Origin: Chrysomallon squamiferum
Taxonomy: Eukaryota > Mollusca > Gastropoda > Neomphalida > Peltospiridae
Length of the DNA stretch: 64,000 bases
NCBI GenBank assembly: GCA_012295275.1
Contig: CM022677.1
Location: forward strand, 13,763,835-13,827,834
Direction: 5' to 3'
Shown here piece after piece: positions 12,207-25,600 of this stretch. The notes under the pieces were generated by a model. That model was not told the origin of the DNA, did not search any database, and saw only the letters and a program-made list of their open reading frames with translations. A program made the translations under genes and the position numbers. Positions within the stretch are counted from its first letter, which is position 1; every line of letters begins with the position of its first letter.

Positions 12207-12292
12207 AAGGCACATTTAGCTCCAGTTGATGTGCTGATGGTGGCATATGTCAGTGAAGTTGTTTCAGAAGAATGTGCTGTCCAAGCCATCAG
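12207..12292 (+). CDS. Gene A candidate exon, has a paralog at 35793
   Basis: Acceptor TTCTTTTTTTTCAG and donor CAG/GTATAC. The phase-0 frame reads KAHLAPVDVLMVAYVSEVVS then EECAVQAI. The paralogous exon at 35793 reads NTHTALIDVLMLASEVVSVQ, so the amino-acid frame is kept between the copies, evidence that it was coding. The introns around both exons are also alignable. Confidence 0.5.
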
Positions 12293-12589
12293 GTATACTG
12301 TCTTATTTATACTTATACTTATCCTTATTTATTTATTTGTTATGTATTGTTATATTGTTAATTATTAAAAAAAAAAAATCTTCTTTTATTAAAATTAGTT
12401 TGGCTTTGTTAAAGTTTATTTATTTCTTCATTTTATACTTTGGAAAATATATGTCAAATATTCAGTTTTAGTTTATAGTGAATGATATTTTTACCTATGT
12501 AAGTAACATTTTATTATTTAAATGGATAGTTTCAGACTTTAAAAGATCTGTAGATAAATGCCAGGATTTAAAGGATTATGTAAATTTGT

Positions 12590-13300
12590 GTATTTTAAAA
12601 ATACAGTAATGGCAGGAATTTTAATGAAATTTTAGATCCTGATAAATAATAAAACTTTCAGTATGAAAAGTAGTAATGAATTAGATATTTATAATTATAA
12701 TTTAGTTGACATTTGGCAACACAGAAATCCAGATAAAAGACAATTTACTAGATCTCAAAATGTTGAAAAAATTAAAACCAGTCAAGAAGTGATTTATTTT
12801 TAATTTCTTGAAATTTATTACAGTTTATAAGTAATGTATACATATCCTATAACTCGGTTAGTGATCACTATTTTTTATCACTTAAAATTCATTTTTCTTG
12901 AGAGATCAAGGTATTTGGATGTTTAATAATGAATTGTTGAAAGATGAACTTTTTTGTAAAGCTCTTGTTGAAGTAATTAATATAGTTTCTGAGTGTCCTT
13001 TGTTACAAACTGAACCTGTTGTTTGGTGGAATAACCTAAAATATAAAATATTTTGCACTAAATAAGAGAAATATTATAATATATAAAATGCTTTAAAATG
13101 AGAATATGCTTAACTAGCTGTAAATAAGCATCATTATTTGAGTAACATACAAAGAAGAAAAGTTAAAATTCATTGAGAGATTTAGTGTAATGGTGCTATT
13201 TTAATATCTAAAGCTCAATAGAATCTAGATATGGATAGAAATACATTGTTTTTTCTGAGTTCTGTTGTTTTTTCTGTGGAAAGATCTATATATTAGAAAT
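12590..13300 (+). mobile_element. Non-LTR retrotransposon fragment (endonuclease end)
   Basis: Broken frames give NFNEILDPDK, then NELDIYNYNLVDIWQHRNPD followed by KRQFTRSQ, typical of the apurinic endonuclease domain of LINEs, then SDHYF-like remains of the SDH motif, and from 12904 GIWMFNNELLKDELFCKALV and VVWWNNLKYKI, the usual linker before the reverse transcriptase. Many stops and indels are present and no reverse-transcriptase core is seen, so it is a dead internal fragment lying in an intron of gene A. The clade is not certain; the WW-N-LK-KI string fits several vertebrate-like and molluscan LINE groups. Confidence 0.7.
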
Positions 13301-13603
13301 ATATTTTTAGTTGCTTTATTAAAAAAAGGTATCTCTTCATTAGTTGTATCATTATTTACCTTTTAAGATAAAAAGAAAGATACAAAGAACTAGTAAAAAA
13401 AAGTGTGGTGTATGTTCTTAAATAAAATATTTCTTCTTTATTTCAGATTTGTTGTATTTTAGCAGGACTTATGTTTATCAATAATCAGGTTATAATGAAG
13501 TATGTTTAAAAGATACTAAATGGCACTGATACTGATATAGCAGTAAATAATGTTACTAATAAAAACAATAACAAATAAATTATCTTTGTTTTTACTTTTT
13601 CAG

Positions 13604-13697
13604 ACATATACCACAAAACAGAAAGTTTTGCCACCTAAACAACAGAATGGGACACACACAGACAGCAGAACAGACAGAGTAATTTCTCAAAAAACTG
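13604..13697 (+). CDS. Gene A candidate exon, low-complexity
   Basis: After TTTTTACTTTTTCAG the open frame reads TYTTKQKVLPPKQQNGTHTD then SRTDRVISQKTG, and a GTATGA donor follows. Composition is polar and disordered, like 14982-15221. No domain is recognised and the phase to the neighbours is untested. Confidence 0.4.
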
Positions 13698-14639
13698 GTA
13701 TGAAAAACTCACCCACTAACTTATCTGTTTAAATATCAGCTTCATTTCTTTTCACTTTTTGTAATGCATTCTCAATACTGATAATAAGAAAAGCAGATTA
13801 GAGCAAGGAGAGTCTATAATAATAAGTAAAGTAATTGTAGTATGCAAATAGCTTGATAATTTAGTATTCTTCCATTAGCATTGTTTTATTTCTCTTTGGC
13901 TTATATTTATACTAGAGGTAATCAAAACAATTTTTGGTTTTGTTTTGAACTTGCCAGAATACATTCTACTTTATTTTGTTTTGATTTGAAAGTTTAAACA
14001 TTAGTTTTGCCTTTGTTTTTACTGTAGTTTGGTGATTCTAAGAATTTAGTATATTTCCAAAAAAATATATCAGAATAAAACATTAGTTATAAATATATGT
14101 ATCTGCAGAAAGAGAAATATGTTAGATATGTACAAATAAATAAATAAATAAATAAAAGACTGGTGTTTTTCAGAAACTGGTTCTGTGAGGTTGCCACAGC
14201 ACAGAAATGTCATCGAAGAATCTACTAACCTGGCAGAAACATGAGCATGTGCAGCGGTTGTTGTTGTTGTTATAGTAATAGCAGTAATAGTAGTACAACC
14301 CATTGTTGTAGTTGTTATAGCATAAGTACTTGATAATAATAGTTCTTGTTTGCAGTGATATTTTAGCCGATGATGCTTTGTGATCATAATGTATCTTGTG
14401 GGACTAATGGTCAGAAAAATACTAGCTGTAGTCATATTACTAGTTGTAGTAGTAGCAGTACTAATAGTAATTAGTATATAACAGTTAATTGAGAAATTGT
14501 TATGTGGTAACAGGAGCAGTAGTTGTAGTAGTAGTAGCAGTTGTTGTTTTTGTTGTAGTAATTATAACAAGAACAGTATAAAATAATAGATTTCTTTGTT
14601 GAATTGGGGGAAAAAGAAAGAAAGCTGATTAATGCTTTA

Positions 14640-14775
14640 TTTAATATTTGATTTGTTTATTTGATTGTTTGTTTATTTATTTAATGTTTGATTTGTTTAT
14701 TTGATTGTTTGTTTATTTATTTAATATTTGATTTGTTTATTTGATGGTTTGTTTATTTATTTAATATTTGATTCA
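14640..14775. repeat. 40-bp tandem repeat, about 3.5 copies
   Basis: ATTTGATTTGTTTATTTGAT then TGTTTGTTTATTTATTTAAT repeats at 14644, 14684 and 14724, with a broken fourth copy at 14764. Confidence 0.85.
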
Positions 14776-14981
14776 GTATTTTATTGAGAGATTTATTGAT
14801 TTGTTTATTTATTTATTTATCTACTTAGACAAGTCACCCATCAATCAGAATCAGACCAGTGAGGGGTCCACTTTCTTGGTTAATGTTGTGTGAAAGTTTT
14901 ACCAATGAGCAGCTCAATGTTGGTGAATTTGAGACCCACCAACACTGCAGCCAACCATGTTGAACTGCAACAATTCTGAAG

Positions 14982-15221
14982 TTGAAGAGCGTTACACCAG
15001 GTGACCAATCTCAACAGTCGAATGTCAGTGATGATGGAGAAAAACTTGAACCTCTAATGCCAGCCGAGGTAAAACCAGCCAAAGAAAAACACTTAAATCA
15101 TTCAAAAGCAGAGGAAAGAGATGCGACTCCCAAAAAGAGGACAACATCCCCAACAAAGCCTAGGAAACCTCCTCAAACATCACCCACCACAGCTGATGTA
15201 TTTCCAGTCAAGGGGAGATAA
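14982..15221 (+). CDS. Gene A candidate exon, lysine/proline-rich
   Basis: An open stretch of 79 codons starting from a TTG reads KSVTPGDQSQQSNVSDDGEK and later PKKRTTSPTKPRKPPQTSPT, ending at TAA inside AAGGGGAGATAACT. It is basic, proline-rich and probably disordered. The first third is present, more decayed, in the copies at 36.87 and 57.84 kb. Its last bases resemble the CAAGGGAGATAA head of the dispersed element, so the stop may come from an inserted element. No domain is recognised. Confidence 0.45.
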   Translation: MKSVTPGDQSQQSNVSDDGEKLEPLMPAEVKPAKEKHLNHSKAEERDATPKKRTTSPTKPRKPPQTSPTTADVFPVKGR

Positions 15222-16520
15222 CTGGAAGCCACCGTTTCTCTGAATCCCAACACCAGATGAACTAGTAAGTGTAATTTCAGGCTGATACTCCATTAACACA
15301 AGGATAACTGAAAATTATGTAGGTCAAGGTCAAGGTGAGGTAAAGGACATATACCATTTTACATTAATCCTGAAAAACAGTGCCTCTAGAAGTCAGAAAA
15401 CACTTTGATCAGAAGACAGTAGTGGTAACAGATTGTCCTAAACTTTTTATATAGTGTCTTAAAAATCTTAATGAGCACAGTCTTGGACATATTTTATTGA
15501 ATAAACTTCTTACAGGAGTCTTTGTATTAGCAGACTGAGTTTGACATTGCTGTGTGTGTAAACGAACAAATCCCATGTTTACTAATGGTGTTTCACATCA
15601 CTGTCTGTGGATGTCGAGACAAACTGACCATGTTAGATTCATCTTGAACAAGTGATTGGTCTTAGGAAGAATGAATACACTGTGCTGCAGGGAAAGCTTT
15701 CCACTTGACTTTTTGATCAGTGAGGAATCAGAAGACTCACTTTCACTGGTTGATGAGATTGTGAAGTTGACAAATGTATGAATCAGTTGTGTCCTTTAAC
15801 TGGAAGATTGGGTTGTTATTGTTATGTGTGGTTCTGACTGCAGAAACAGGGCTTACCATTGTAGATGAAGATCAGAGTGTACATTCACTCAGTCTGATCA
15901 GAGTTCGCAGTGTTTAAGTAGCTTACAAAGTCCTCAAGCTGCATGATGAGGTACAGGAGTGTACTGAAGAAACTGGATCTAGACTTGTCAGAAAAACCAT
16001 AAACCCCATTTCTGTAGTAAGAGCCACACATAAGTTTTAAGACACAGATACTTTTATATTTAGAATGTTCAAATGTTTTATATAGTTTTACTTGGCTTAG
16101 TTCATAATTGAATTTATTTTGCATTATGGTTATGATTATTTATGATGCATCCATTATATGCAAATAATCTGAGCTTCATTTCCAACTGGGGTTTTGTAAG
16201 AAATTTCCTCAAAGAAAATGTATTGATATACTAAATAATATGTGTATTTATTCATTTACACAGCACTAGAATTTCCTTGCCTGTGTTTCTGTAATATGAA
16301 AAGTAAAGTAATGTATGATCTCCAACATTTCAAATAATAGAGAGATAACTGTCTTATAGGCAGGAATTTTTTTTCTTTTTATTGTTAAATAGGTTTATTT
16401 ACATAGTTTATGTAGAGAAATATATAATTAGATAAATGTTTTTTTACTATAACCATTTATTGTATTTTTATGCCTGTATTTGGTTATATGCTTATAGAAC
16501 TCAGTTTTTTCTATGTTCAG
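15222..16520. other. No clear gene; AGGTCAAGGTCAAGG motif
   Basis: The sequence is slightly less AT-rich than the surroundings. A string GTAGGTCAAGGTCAAGGTGA at about 15318 looks like a direct repeat of a nuclear-receptor half-site but may be part of an old repeat. No splice-bounded frame is convincing. Confidence 0.4.
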
Positions 16521-16624
16521 TATTTCAGAAACTGTGACTGCTTGTTGCTGAAAGTGGAAATCCTTCTTCAGCATTTTGATCTGCTTTTGGTGATGTGTTC
16601 ACTGCATTTTCACTGGATTCAGAG
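16521..16624 (+). CDS. Gene A candidate exon, hydrophobic
   Basis: Acceptor TTTTTTCTATGTTCAG and donor AGAG/GTTAGT enclose 104 bp open in one frame: YFRNCDCLLLKVEILLQHFD then LLLVMCSLHFHWIQR. A segment around CTTCAGCATTTT recurs near 37645 in gene B. The leucine-rich amphipathic sequence would suit a helical repeat protein. Confidence 0.4.
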
Positions 16625-17158
16625 GTTAGTAGTTTTTGTTTTTTTTATTTTTATTTAGTTTATAAGAATGACAGTCCTTAAGTATCACAGATATATGTTT
16701 TATTTTAATTATAAATGTTGTTTGATATAAAGTTTAGCTTCAAGGAATGATCAGATACAATTTTTTGTTCTGATTTTTTCTTTTCATAGATGCCAATTTT
16801 GTTTTTTCAAGAAGGTATGTATGCAGTAATTAAGTAGTCTTCAACAATCAAGGAATGGGGAAAATAATGAAAAAAATGAGAAGATAAAATCATGAAATAA
16901 CCTTTATTATAGAACAGGGTCCTTCATTAAATGGATTATTTATTTATTTATGATTGCAGTGTATTGTTTTTCTTGTTACTGTCATCATTATTATTATTAT
17001 AACTTATTTATTTGTTTTTAATCATCATCATCATTATTGTTATTTATTTTATTATTGTTATTATTATAAATATTTGTTTTATGGCTTCTGTGATGATGGC
17101 TAAATATGATTGTTTTTTTAAATGTCTCTATATCACGTAATTTTTTTATTTCACACAG

Positions 17159-17285
17159 TTCTCTGGTATGAGACACTACAAGTCTACCTGTCTGTGAAGA
17201 TTTCTGGTGAATCATTGGCTGACTACAATCTGGACAAACTGGAGGAAGGATCCCAGCTCTGTTATAAGATCTTCATTTACATCAG
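17159..17285 (+). CDS. Gene A candidate exon
   Basis: Acceptor TTTTTTTATTTCACACAG and donor CAG/GTACTT. The phase 2-2 frame reads LWYETLQVYLSVKISGESLA, then DYNLDKLEEGSQLCYKIFIY and IR, with no stop, whereas both other frames have stops. Composition and splice signals make this one of the best exons of gene A. Its fold is unknown; the alternation VYLSVKI suggests beta strands. It joins in phase with the exit phase 2 of 16521 if that exon enters in phase 0. Confidence 0.55.
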
Positions 17286-20151
17286 GTACTTTGTTACACC
17301 TTGTTGTATTTGATTTAGATTCTTCAGAAAAATAGTTTTAATGTTATTCTATTGATAGAGATAACAGTCAGTAACAGTAAAACGATAGCAGCAATTCATC
17401 ATTTATGAATGTTGTATTTTGTAAAAACAGATTTTTAAATAGTTTTAAAATAAAATATTATAGATGGCTATTTATTTTTATTATTTTTTTGTTATTCTTA
17501 TTATCTCATTTAAAATGGTATACATATCCAGGCAAAGAATTAGTTTTTAATTGTGTTTGTGACAGTAACTTGGTTTTCAAAAGAAAAGTGAATGTTCTAA
17601 ATTATAATATTTTGGGTTTTATAGTCAATTGTTAATTGTGGGACAGCTCTTTAAAGTTTTAGTAAAACAAAATATTTTGTTCATGTTTGGAAATGAAAGT
17701 GATTCATTCTAGTTCTTAATTTTTGAGGAAGTAAACAATTTTGTAATTAACCTTTGCACTTCCCTTTAATGTAAAACTATTAATTAATTTAGGATAAAAA
17801 GTTGCAGTATTTAACACATTATTTAAGTTTGAAATTGCTTGTACGTAATAAAAATAATTTGTTAATCATGGTAAAGGGATTTATCTCAAAACATTTTCAC
17901 ACTTTTAGAAAAGAGAAAAAGGTCACACAAGTGCTAATGGTAGAAGGGCGAATTTTCCAGACTCATACTCTGACATGCAGAGCTGGTGTGTTGTGTGTGC
18001 AGTCTACAGGTGACCAGTTCATCTGAGTTTTGTTTCTTTCTTTTATTCACAAACTTAAACTTTATTTTACACTGACAGTTCTTTATTGTAATAATAATTT
18101 GTAAAATAATAAGAAATTAAATAGTACAATAGTATGTTAATTTTTAAAAACATTAAATGTGACTAGCCAGCATGATATGAGTCAGATATCACATTGTGTA
18201 GTTTCAGTAATGAAATTAAGACAAAGGGCAGTAAACTGTAGATTGTATGACAGACTTCCTCTCATTTCTCAATACCAGCACATGATGTAAAGAAGCCAAA
18301 AGAGTGCACACATTTTCCAAACTAACTTTCAGCTACAAGCACAGATTTTGTGAAAGCTTGGAATGAGAAAATATTTTAAATGATTGTAATGCTGAAAATG
18401 TTGAAGCATTAATATGAGATTATTTTATGTATACGGAAATGTTTTAATATGTGAAAAAAAAAATACAGAAAAATACAGCTGAAAACTTTTTACATAGCGG
18501 TGATATCTTTTGTTCTCAATCAACATCTCATTTTATAATTTTATGTTTTTAATGTTGTTTAATGAATATTCAATTATTACTGTTTATCAGGTATTTCTAG
18601 TTTAATTCATTCAGTTAAAAATTTATATTTTGGGAATTTCTTCTTTTGAAAATAAACTGATGCACAAAAACAAACTAGACACTGTCTTCAAACATCAGGA
18701 CATTCTTTAATGAACCTTTTAATATGGAATAGTTATTAGTATGGAAAATGTTTAAACAATCATCAGTGTCTTTAAAAGTTAGAATGTTCAGTCACTAATA
18801 TCTCAGAAACTACATTTTAATTTTTAAATAATTTTCACTGCTAAGACAAAGCTCATCTAGAAAAGTTAAAAACATAAAATGTAAACTTTATGAAAGGAAC
18901 CCATTTTGTGCTGGATGGTCACAAATATTTGTTTACTACATCAGATTCTAAAAACAAATATTTTCTGTTGCACTTTTGTTTTCATTCTGTGAGGTGTGTT
19001 CATGTGGGTGTGTGTCCAGAAGAATTTAAATTTGAAATTTATTTTACTGTTGATATTCACAGGTGTCACTGTTGGTGTAGCTGCTCAGTGTAGTTTTTGT
19101 ATAACTTTGACACATGAGATCTCACAAGAGAAACTTTGTTCTGGCTGACTGGTAGAGTGTTGATGGAAGGACTCATCAACAGGTTGCAGATAACAGAATC
19201 CAGCAGACTGTTAGTATTTCACACACACACACATGGTTCATGCAGTCTGGTGATATGTGAAATAATCACTGTTTTCTACTAAAGCTAGTCTACATTTGTT
19301 TTTAATCTTTTATGTTATCACTTGGAAATACATTTTGCCTCTATTTTTATTCAGTGACCATGTGACCACATTTTGCAGGAGGCTTATGGAACTTCATTTA
19401 TTTCCCTTAAATAAAATGTATTATTAATTCACTGGGAGGAAAAGTATTTTATTGGTGTTCTCAAGTGTCTGAATAATTGAATCACAAACAAAAATAATCT
19501 TCTAATTGTTCCAGTTATATCAATTTTAGACATTTCCTTTTTACACTGTTCAGTTAATTGATAGAGGTTTGTGGTTGTGACCAAGCACAGCATTTGAAAA
19601 CTGGTTACCACTAGCTGGTCAAATGCAAGATCATGAATAGCTACATAAATTCATTTTTATAAATAATGGATATGATAAATAACATCTATAATACATAATA
19701 CCTCTACAATAAAGATTACAATTTACAAACCTAAGCAACCTAGGATCTGAGACTTGAGGTTCAACTAACTTGAAATAGTAGACTTGACATGGCAGACAAC
19801 AAGTAATTATACACTTTGATTCAGGTGGTAGAAATATCATCCTGAATGAAACAATTCCAGTGAAAGTCTGTTGTGTATCATTGATGTAACTGTGGAAGTC
19901 AGATTTCTAATATTTCTTAATAACTGATTTTTAAAAAAAAGTCTACCCATTTCAGTAAACAATAGCTATTTAATATTTTCAATTAAATTCATGCAAAACA
20001 TAGATAAGTAAGTTTTGAAGCAGTAAATTAATTAGCCCTGACAGCAAGTATATATATAGTGTGTTACTTTATTGTAATACAAATTATTAGTATTAATATT
20101 AAAACAGTAGATATTTTCACTATTATTATTCATGCTGCTAATATCATAATT

Positions 20152-20152
<1 letters not shown>
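17286..20152. other. AT-rich, mostly no gene; one weak exon candidate
   Basis: No strong coding signal. A weak candidate at 19063-19148 follows TTGATATTCACAG and reads VTVGVAAQCSFCITLTHEIS then QEKLCSG and a stop. A short open frame near 17940-18026 is not supported by splice signals. A CA run lies at 19220. Confidence 0.35.
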
Positions 20153-20196
<44 letters not shown>

Positions 20197-20262
20197 CTTC
20201 TTCTTCTTCTTCTTCTTCTTCTTATTATTATTATTATTATTTTTATTATTATTTATAGGATG
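20153..20262. repeat. Compound (GTT)n-(CTT)n-(ATT)n microsatellite
   Basis: Three trinucleotide runs follow one another directly: GTT 20153-20195, CTT to about 20222, then ATT to 20262. Confidence 0.95.
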
Positions 20263-20439
20263 GTTTGATGGAGTTCAGTTCACAGACATGTGAAAGCAGA
20301 AATTAAAATCTGTGGCCAAGTTTGATGAAGATTTGAGTTTTTGCTATCAAAGTTTTGATAGTTGATGCCAGACTGATTCAGAAATCATGAAAAGATGCTG
20401 GATTCAGTTCTGCCTCTTTTTTCAGTCAGTCACAGCAGT

Positions 20440-21250
20440 GAGAAAAATGTTTGACCAGACACAGCACCAAGTACAGTCAAGTCTGCAGCAGTCTTAAACA
20501 AGAAAAAATATTTCAAATGATACTAATGAGTGAGAAAAATAAAAACATTCAGACAATACATGATAGGGAAAACAATAATTATTTCAAAGTGTATTTCAAA
20601 CATTGGTGAAAAATATGAGATTAATTCCTATGATACAAATTTGAAAAGAAGATGAATATGATTGACCTTAGAAATCATTTGTTACTGGTTAAAAAAAGGA
20701 AACAAAAAAGTTTTATAATAAAACGTGTTCATTTCAAGGAAGACTTTTTATTTGTTTTATATTATTATTTCTTAAATATATTTCTTGTTTCATGTTTTTA
20801 AGTGGGTTTTTTTTTTTTTTTTTCTGATATAATAATCTGCTTAATCATGTAATCCAAATATAAGACTTTTGGTAAATATTTACCCAATAAAAATATGTTA
20901 ATAAAATAGAAAGTGGAAGGAAATATGTAAACCTATATATGCATGTATTTGTTGTTTGGAACATAAACTCGGAAATTAGAAATTTACTTAATTAGTAATT
21001 TGCAGGTTACTTTGTCTGTCAAATTATATATTAATTTAAAACATTTTTTGTAAACAAATGTCTTCGTATTCTTTTTTATTTCATGTTGTATATTTTATTA
21101 TTATAGTTTTACCAGATAAATCAGAAATCTTATAATTTTGAGAAGTTTTTCTAAAATTATATTTTTCATATGAAAAAGTATTTTTGTTGAAATAAATATT
21201 ATAAATTATTTTGTTTCCAGTTATAAAATTTTAGCTAGCATTATCATAAG
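20440..21250 (+). repeat. Diverged copy of the gene B 3' region and dispersed element
   Basis: ACAGCA..AAGTACAGTCAAGT at about 20460 recurs at 43712, and 20850-21130 aligns with 43960-44190 (TTTGTTTGGAA, GTAAACAAATGTCTT, ATGTTGTATATTTTAT). This supports gene A and gene B being related over their whole length, with this the 3' end of A. A short terminal exon may lie at 20260 (DGLMEFSSQTCESRN after TTATAG). Confidence 0.5.
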
Positions 21251-21503
21251 GGAGAAACAAATTTCTATTGTGATGAGGATAATTCTTATTTATATTGTTT
21301 TGATATATTAACCCAAATAACGTACTTAATAATCATAATTTCTTCTGTTATTATATTAAGTAAATTTATTTAAATGGATAAATTCATAAGTATATTAATT
21401 AGAAGGTCTATAAGATTATTTGAATTTTCTGCTCTCTGTCTCTGTATCTGTCTTTGTCTCTCTATCTGTCTCTATCTCTGTCTCTGTCTCTCTTTCTCTC
21501 CTG

Positions 21504-21552
<49 letters not shown>

Positions 21553-22190
21553 ACTTGCTTTCTTCTCTCAACACAAACTTATAAACAGTTGAATTGATGT
21601 TACATACCACGCTCTAGAAATCAGTATATCTGTGAAATTTAAATAACGTGTCAGTATGAAAAGACTGACAAACATGATTTACATATGAAATTTTTATACT
21701 ACATTTTTATAGTGAAATGAAATTTTTATGAAAACATTCAAACTCACAGTCGTAGTGAAATCCAAATCTCTCTTTCTCTAATCATATTAAATAACAGAAA
21801 TGTACACGTATCAAAATGGAATTTCGTAACAAATTTAAATTTTGATCTTATTTTTACTTTGAATAGCATGAATGAAGAAATATTAAGTTTTTAGTAAAGA
21901 AACATTTGAAATATATGAAATAAATCAAGAATGCACAAACAGATACTACTACTATTACTACTACTACTGCTACTAATACTATAATTCTGCTACTACTAAT
22001 AATACTAGTGAATTTCATAGACTAGGTAGTCTAAGGGAAATAACTCTGTTGTCCGTTAATAATAGGAATCAATATAACGATGATAATGGATAACTGTATT
22101 AACAACAACAAAACAAATTAGTGGTAATATCAGTAGTATCGCTGAAGTAACAGTGGGAGATTAGTAGTAATATCAGTAATAATAAGTATA
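21251..22190. other. No gene seen; TC and ACT runs
   Basis: Holds a TCTG/TC microsatellite at 21430-21552 and a short ACT tract near 21945-21990. CTAAGGGAAATAACTCTG at about 22031 resembles a decayed head of the dispersed element. Confidence 0.45.
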
Positions 22191-22199
22191 TTTCAAAAT

Positions 22200-22690
22200 A
22201 GGATGTGCACTGTAAGAAAGTAAGAATAATGAGAAGTCCACCAAGCCGTGAAGGACAGCGCGGGTTTCGACAGTAGCGTCTCCAGCGTTAACACTAATAA
22301 TAAAGATATATTTAATAATAATCTAATAATAATCATATATTTAATACAGGATGCGCACGCTCAGAAATAATAATACTAGGTGATAAAAAGCAAGGAATAA
22401 TAATGAGAAATACACTAATAACAACGTTAGGAACAATGCCGGTACAACGGCAACGATGGCGACATTAATAGAAATTAAAATAATATATTTTAATAGCTCA
22501 GAAAGCCGGTAGGACGGCGACAGTAATAGAAATTACAATATTACATTTTAATAGCTCAGAAAGCCGGTAGGACGGCGACAGTAATAGAAATTACAATATT
22601 ACATTTTAATAGCTCAGAAAGGCGGTAGGACGGCGACAGTAATAGAAATTACAATATTACATTTTAATACGTGATGCGCCCGATCAGAAT
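22200..22690. repeat. CpG-containing repeat with 58-59 bp tandem units
   Basis: Units starting AATAGCTCAGAAAGCCGGTA and containing GGACGGCGACAGTAATAGAA recur at about 22492, 22550 and 22609, with a diverged unit before them (22420). Flanking strings such as GATGCGC..C-CTCAGAA recur at 22345 and 22672 and, diverged, at 33350. The family recurs at 33290-33480. It is distinctly richer in CpG than the surroundings. Confidence 0.75.
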
Positions 22691-25600
22691 GTTCGAGGAA
22701 TAATGAAGATAAATCTGAATGAACTGTTACGAATGCAATACACATCGCTACCAAAAACTTTGAACACATTTCTGTAACAGTAATCTAAATATTCCAATGA
22801 AGAAATTTGTGAATGTTATTTATAATTTTCATTACACTTTATTAATCTTGAACTCGGTAGTCTCAGAAAAACATGCTGTGTTGGTTAAACAAGTGCACAC
22901 TTCAGCATCAAACCTATCTCTGAAAATATATCTTTTTTCACAGAACATGATTATTGTAAACACTCGTGTGAAAACAACTGTGATTTCTTCAAGTGAGGAT
23001 AAAGTAAATTCTCTTAACCCACTTGATCGCTGACTGTAAATCATAAAACAAAATCTCTGACTTGATATAAGGAACGTGTTTTTATTAGTTTGCGTGCATT
23101 TCAATACAAATATTGAGTCCTTTTTTCACATTCACTGTTTTCAAAAGGCACTTTACTTACACATTCATATTTACAAAATAAATTTAAATAGGATAATTTT
23201 ACATTTTTACACAAATACACATGGACACACACACACACACACTTGCATATAATCACTTGCATAAAATTATAAAATGTATTTCATGTTCTGAAGAGTTTAC
23301 AAAATAGAACCGTTAATTAAAAGGTAAGTATGTGGCTACATAGTTGCAAATAAACCGTTTAAGACAAATATATTCAGATATAATTAACTATATTTTGAAA
23401 CAGTTAAGTATATTTTAATATGTTTAAATAATTTTGATATGATTAAATATAAAAATTCTATCTGAATCAAAAACATCTTTGAAATACTCATCTATTTATT
23501 TTGGGACATTTTCCTCCTATATTTTTCGGTGATAATTTGCTTTTAGAATTAATGCTTGGTCTTTATTCAGAAACCTGATATTGTATCAAAAAAACAAAAC
23601 AAAAAACAATGGAAAAAAAAAAAATGAGAATTAGATTAAGCTCTAATATAATCATTAACAAATAAAAGAAAATCTCTCAGTATTTCTCTATGTTAAGCAA
23701 CACCTGTAAATATCACTGAGTGTATGTAACTGAAATGATCGCTGCTTTTTTTTTTTCTGATTTACAAACAAACAAAAGAAAAAAGAAGTAAGAAAGAAAA
23801 ACGATTTCAGCTAACATCATGGCCGTTATACGACAAAACTGAGATTGAGAGAAATTTTTGAATGTTTGTTATGAAATTTATTATAAACGACATTAACGTT
23901 ATATTTTGATAGTATCATGTTTTGAATAACTTTGTAAAGTTAACGAAAGATAGAAGCTTAATATAACCGCTCGACATCTAAATATGAATATCTTCTTTAT
24001 TAATATTAAAATTATGCTGATGTTTGTAAATTTTATTTTTTATTATTGTACAATTAGTGTATAGTTATCAAAGAAAAAAAATGATTTTTTCGGTAATGTT
24101 GTTAGGAATACAACTCAGTATACTGATAGTAAAAGTTAAGTTATAAACATTGAAAAACACATCTGTTTTTTTCCCCAAAAAATCAGTCCTTCTTATCATA
24201 TGCTGAGTTATTTTATTATTAACAATAATAAGACTATACAGAAACGCGTGAAGTGCTAGATGAATACTGTATTTATTATTGTATTGATGTTACTGAAAAT
24301 TAACTGTGCACCTTTCAGTGTCAGAATGTGATACTTTGTTTTATGACAGCAGTAACATGATATTCCGCGACACAATTTACATCTCTCCCTACATGAAATT
24401 ACATGATTAATCTAAAATTCAAATTTATCAAATTATGTAATTAAGAACATATCATATTATTTTTTTATTACTGAGAAAAGTAAGTTAATCTAGAATGAAA
24501 TTCCATGTTTATTCAATAAATATAACTGATAATCTCTAATTAATGTAATTTTAATTTCTCATAAATAATACAGACGTTATAAAACTTGCGTCTTATCGGT
24601 GGGTAACATTATCAGTGAAAACAGCAATATTCTTCAGTTAACTGTGGTTTTATAACAGGTCACGATTTCTCATAAATCAGCGTTTTTTTTTATTTTATTA
24701 TTATCATTATTATATATTTTTTTGAAAAACAAGTATTTAGTTTTTACCTCGACAGAAAAATACACTAAGAATAAATCTGATTTCTCTGATAACTTTACGA
24801 CGCCTAATAAAAAATTCGAAGTAATTTTTATATCCGCACTCAGAACAGTTCTAATGAAACTAAGAGAATAGCGTCAAACATATATAGGAAGCTTCCGTTT
24901 TTACAGAAAAATAAAAACAAAATAAAAAATAAAAATATTAAAATGTTATTACTGTTGTTGTTGTTGCTATTTAGCTGTTGACAAAGAGAGGACTTTGACA
25001 ACTATGGTGTCTGCTTCATTGTTATATAGAGTATTACTGGTGAAGCGGTTATATTAATATCTAATGTAATAAGAGAACTTCAGGTATAATAAGAAATGTA
25101 AAAACATATTACACTATACAACTTGCGCTGATGTACACCTTTTAATGAATGTAATGAAAAAATTAAATAAAATAACAAGTTAATCTTGCTTGTTCTCAGC
25201 TAATCAGTACACACTATCGTGATTCCAGGGAATTAACTTTGACATTTTTCAGTATAACTTGATATAAATAATAAAATATGAGATTAACATTTCTTAACAT
25301 ACTTAACTAGCAAACTGTAAATATCACTGCTCATAATTAATTTCTTTTTTTTTTTTTTTTTACAGGTAATTAAACCACTTATTTTCATAACGCAATGTAG
25401 AATTATCATTTATAACTGTCAGTAATATCTAATAGATTAACTGTGGTTATAATATGTCAAACTAGATGCACTCTCTTTATATCTCGATATATATTTGACG
25501 TAACATGTAAAGCTACTGTTGTTAATAAAAACATTATAACACTGAATTTCCATCTATATTTCTGAATGTTCACAGTGAAATCATACCTGTAATTTTCAGT

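Larger units (their letters stand above)
14160..15221 (+). repeat. Duplicated segment, copy 1 (with 35.2 and 57.75 kb)
   Basis: The order CAGAAACTG, CAGAAATGTCATC, GTT/AGT-rich tract, AATGTATCTTGTG, then CCAATCTCAACAGTC is shared with 36030-36920 (+) and, reversed, 57840-58690 (-). Together with 11.9-12.3 kb this marks a duplicated gene segment with larger indels in this copy. Confidence 0.7.

Noticed and set aside
15318-15340. Nuclear-receptor response element (AGGTCAAGGTCAAGG)
   Set aside because: A single short match in AT-rich sequence without a promoter; could be a piece of an old repeat.
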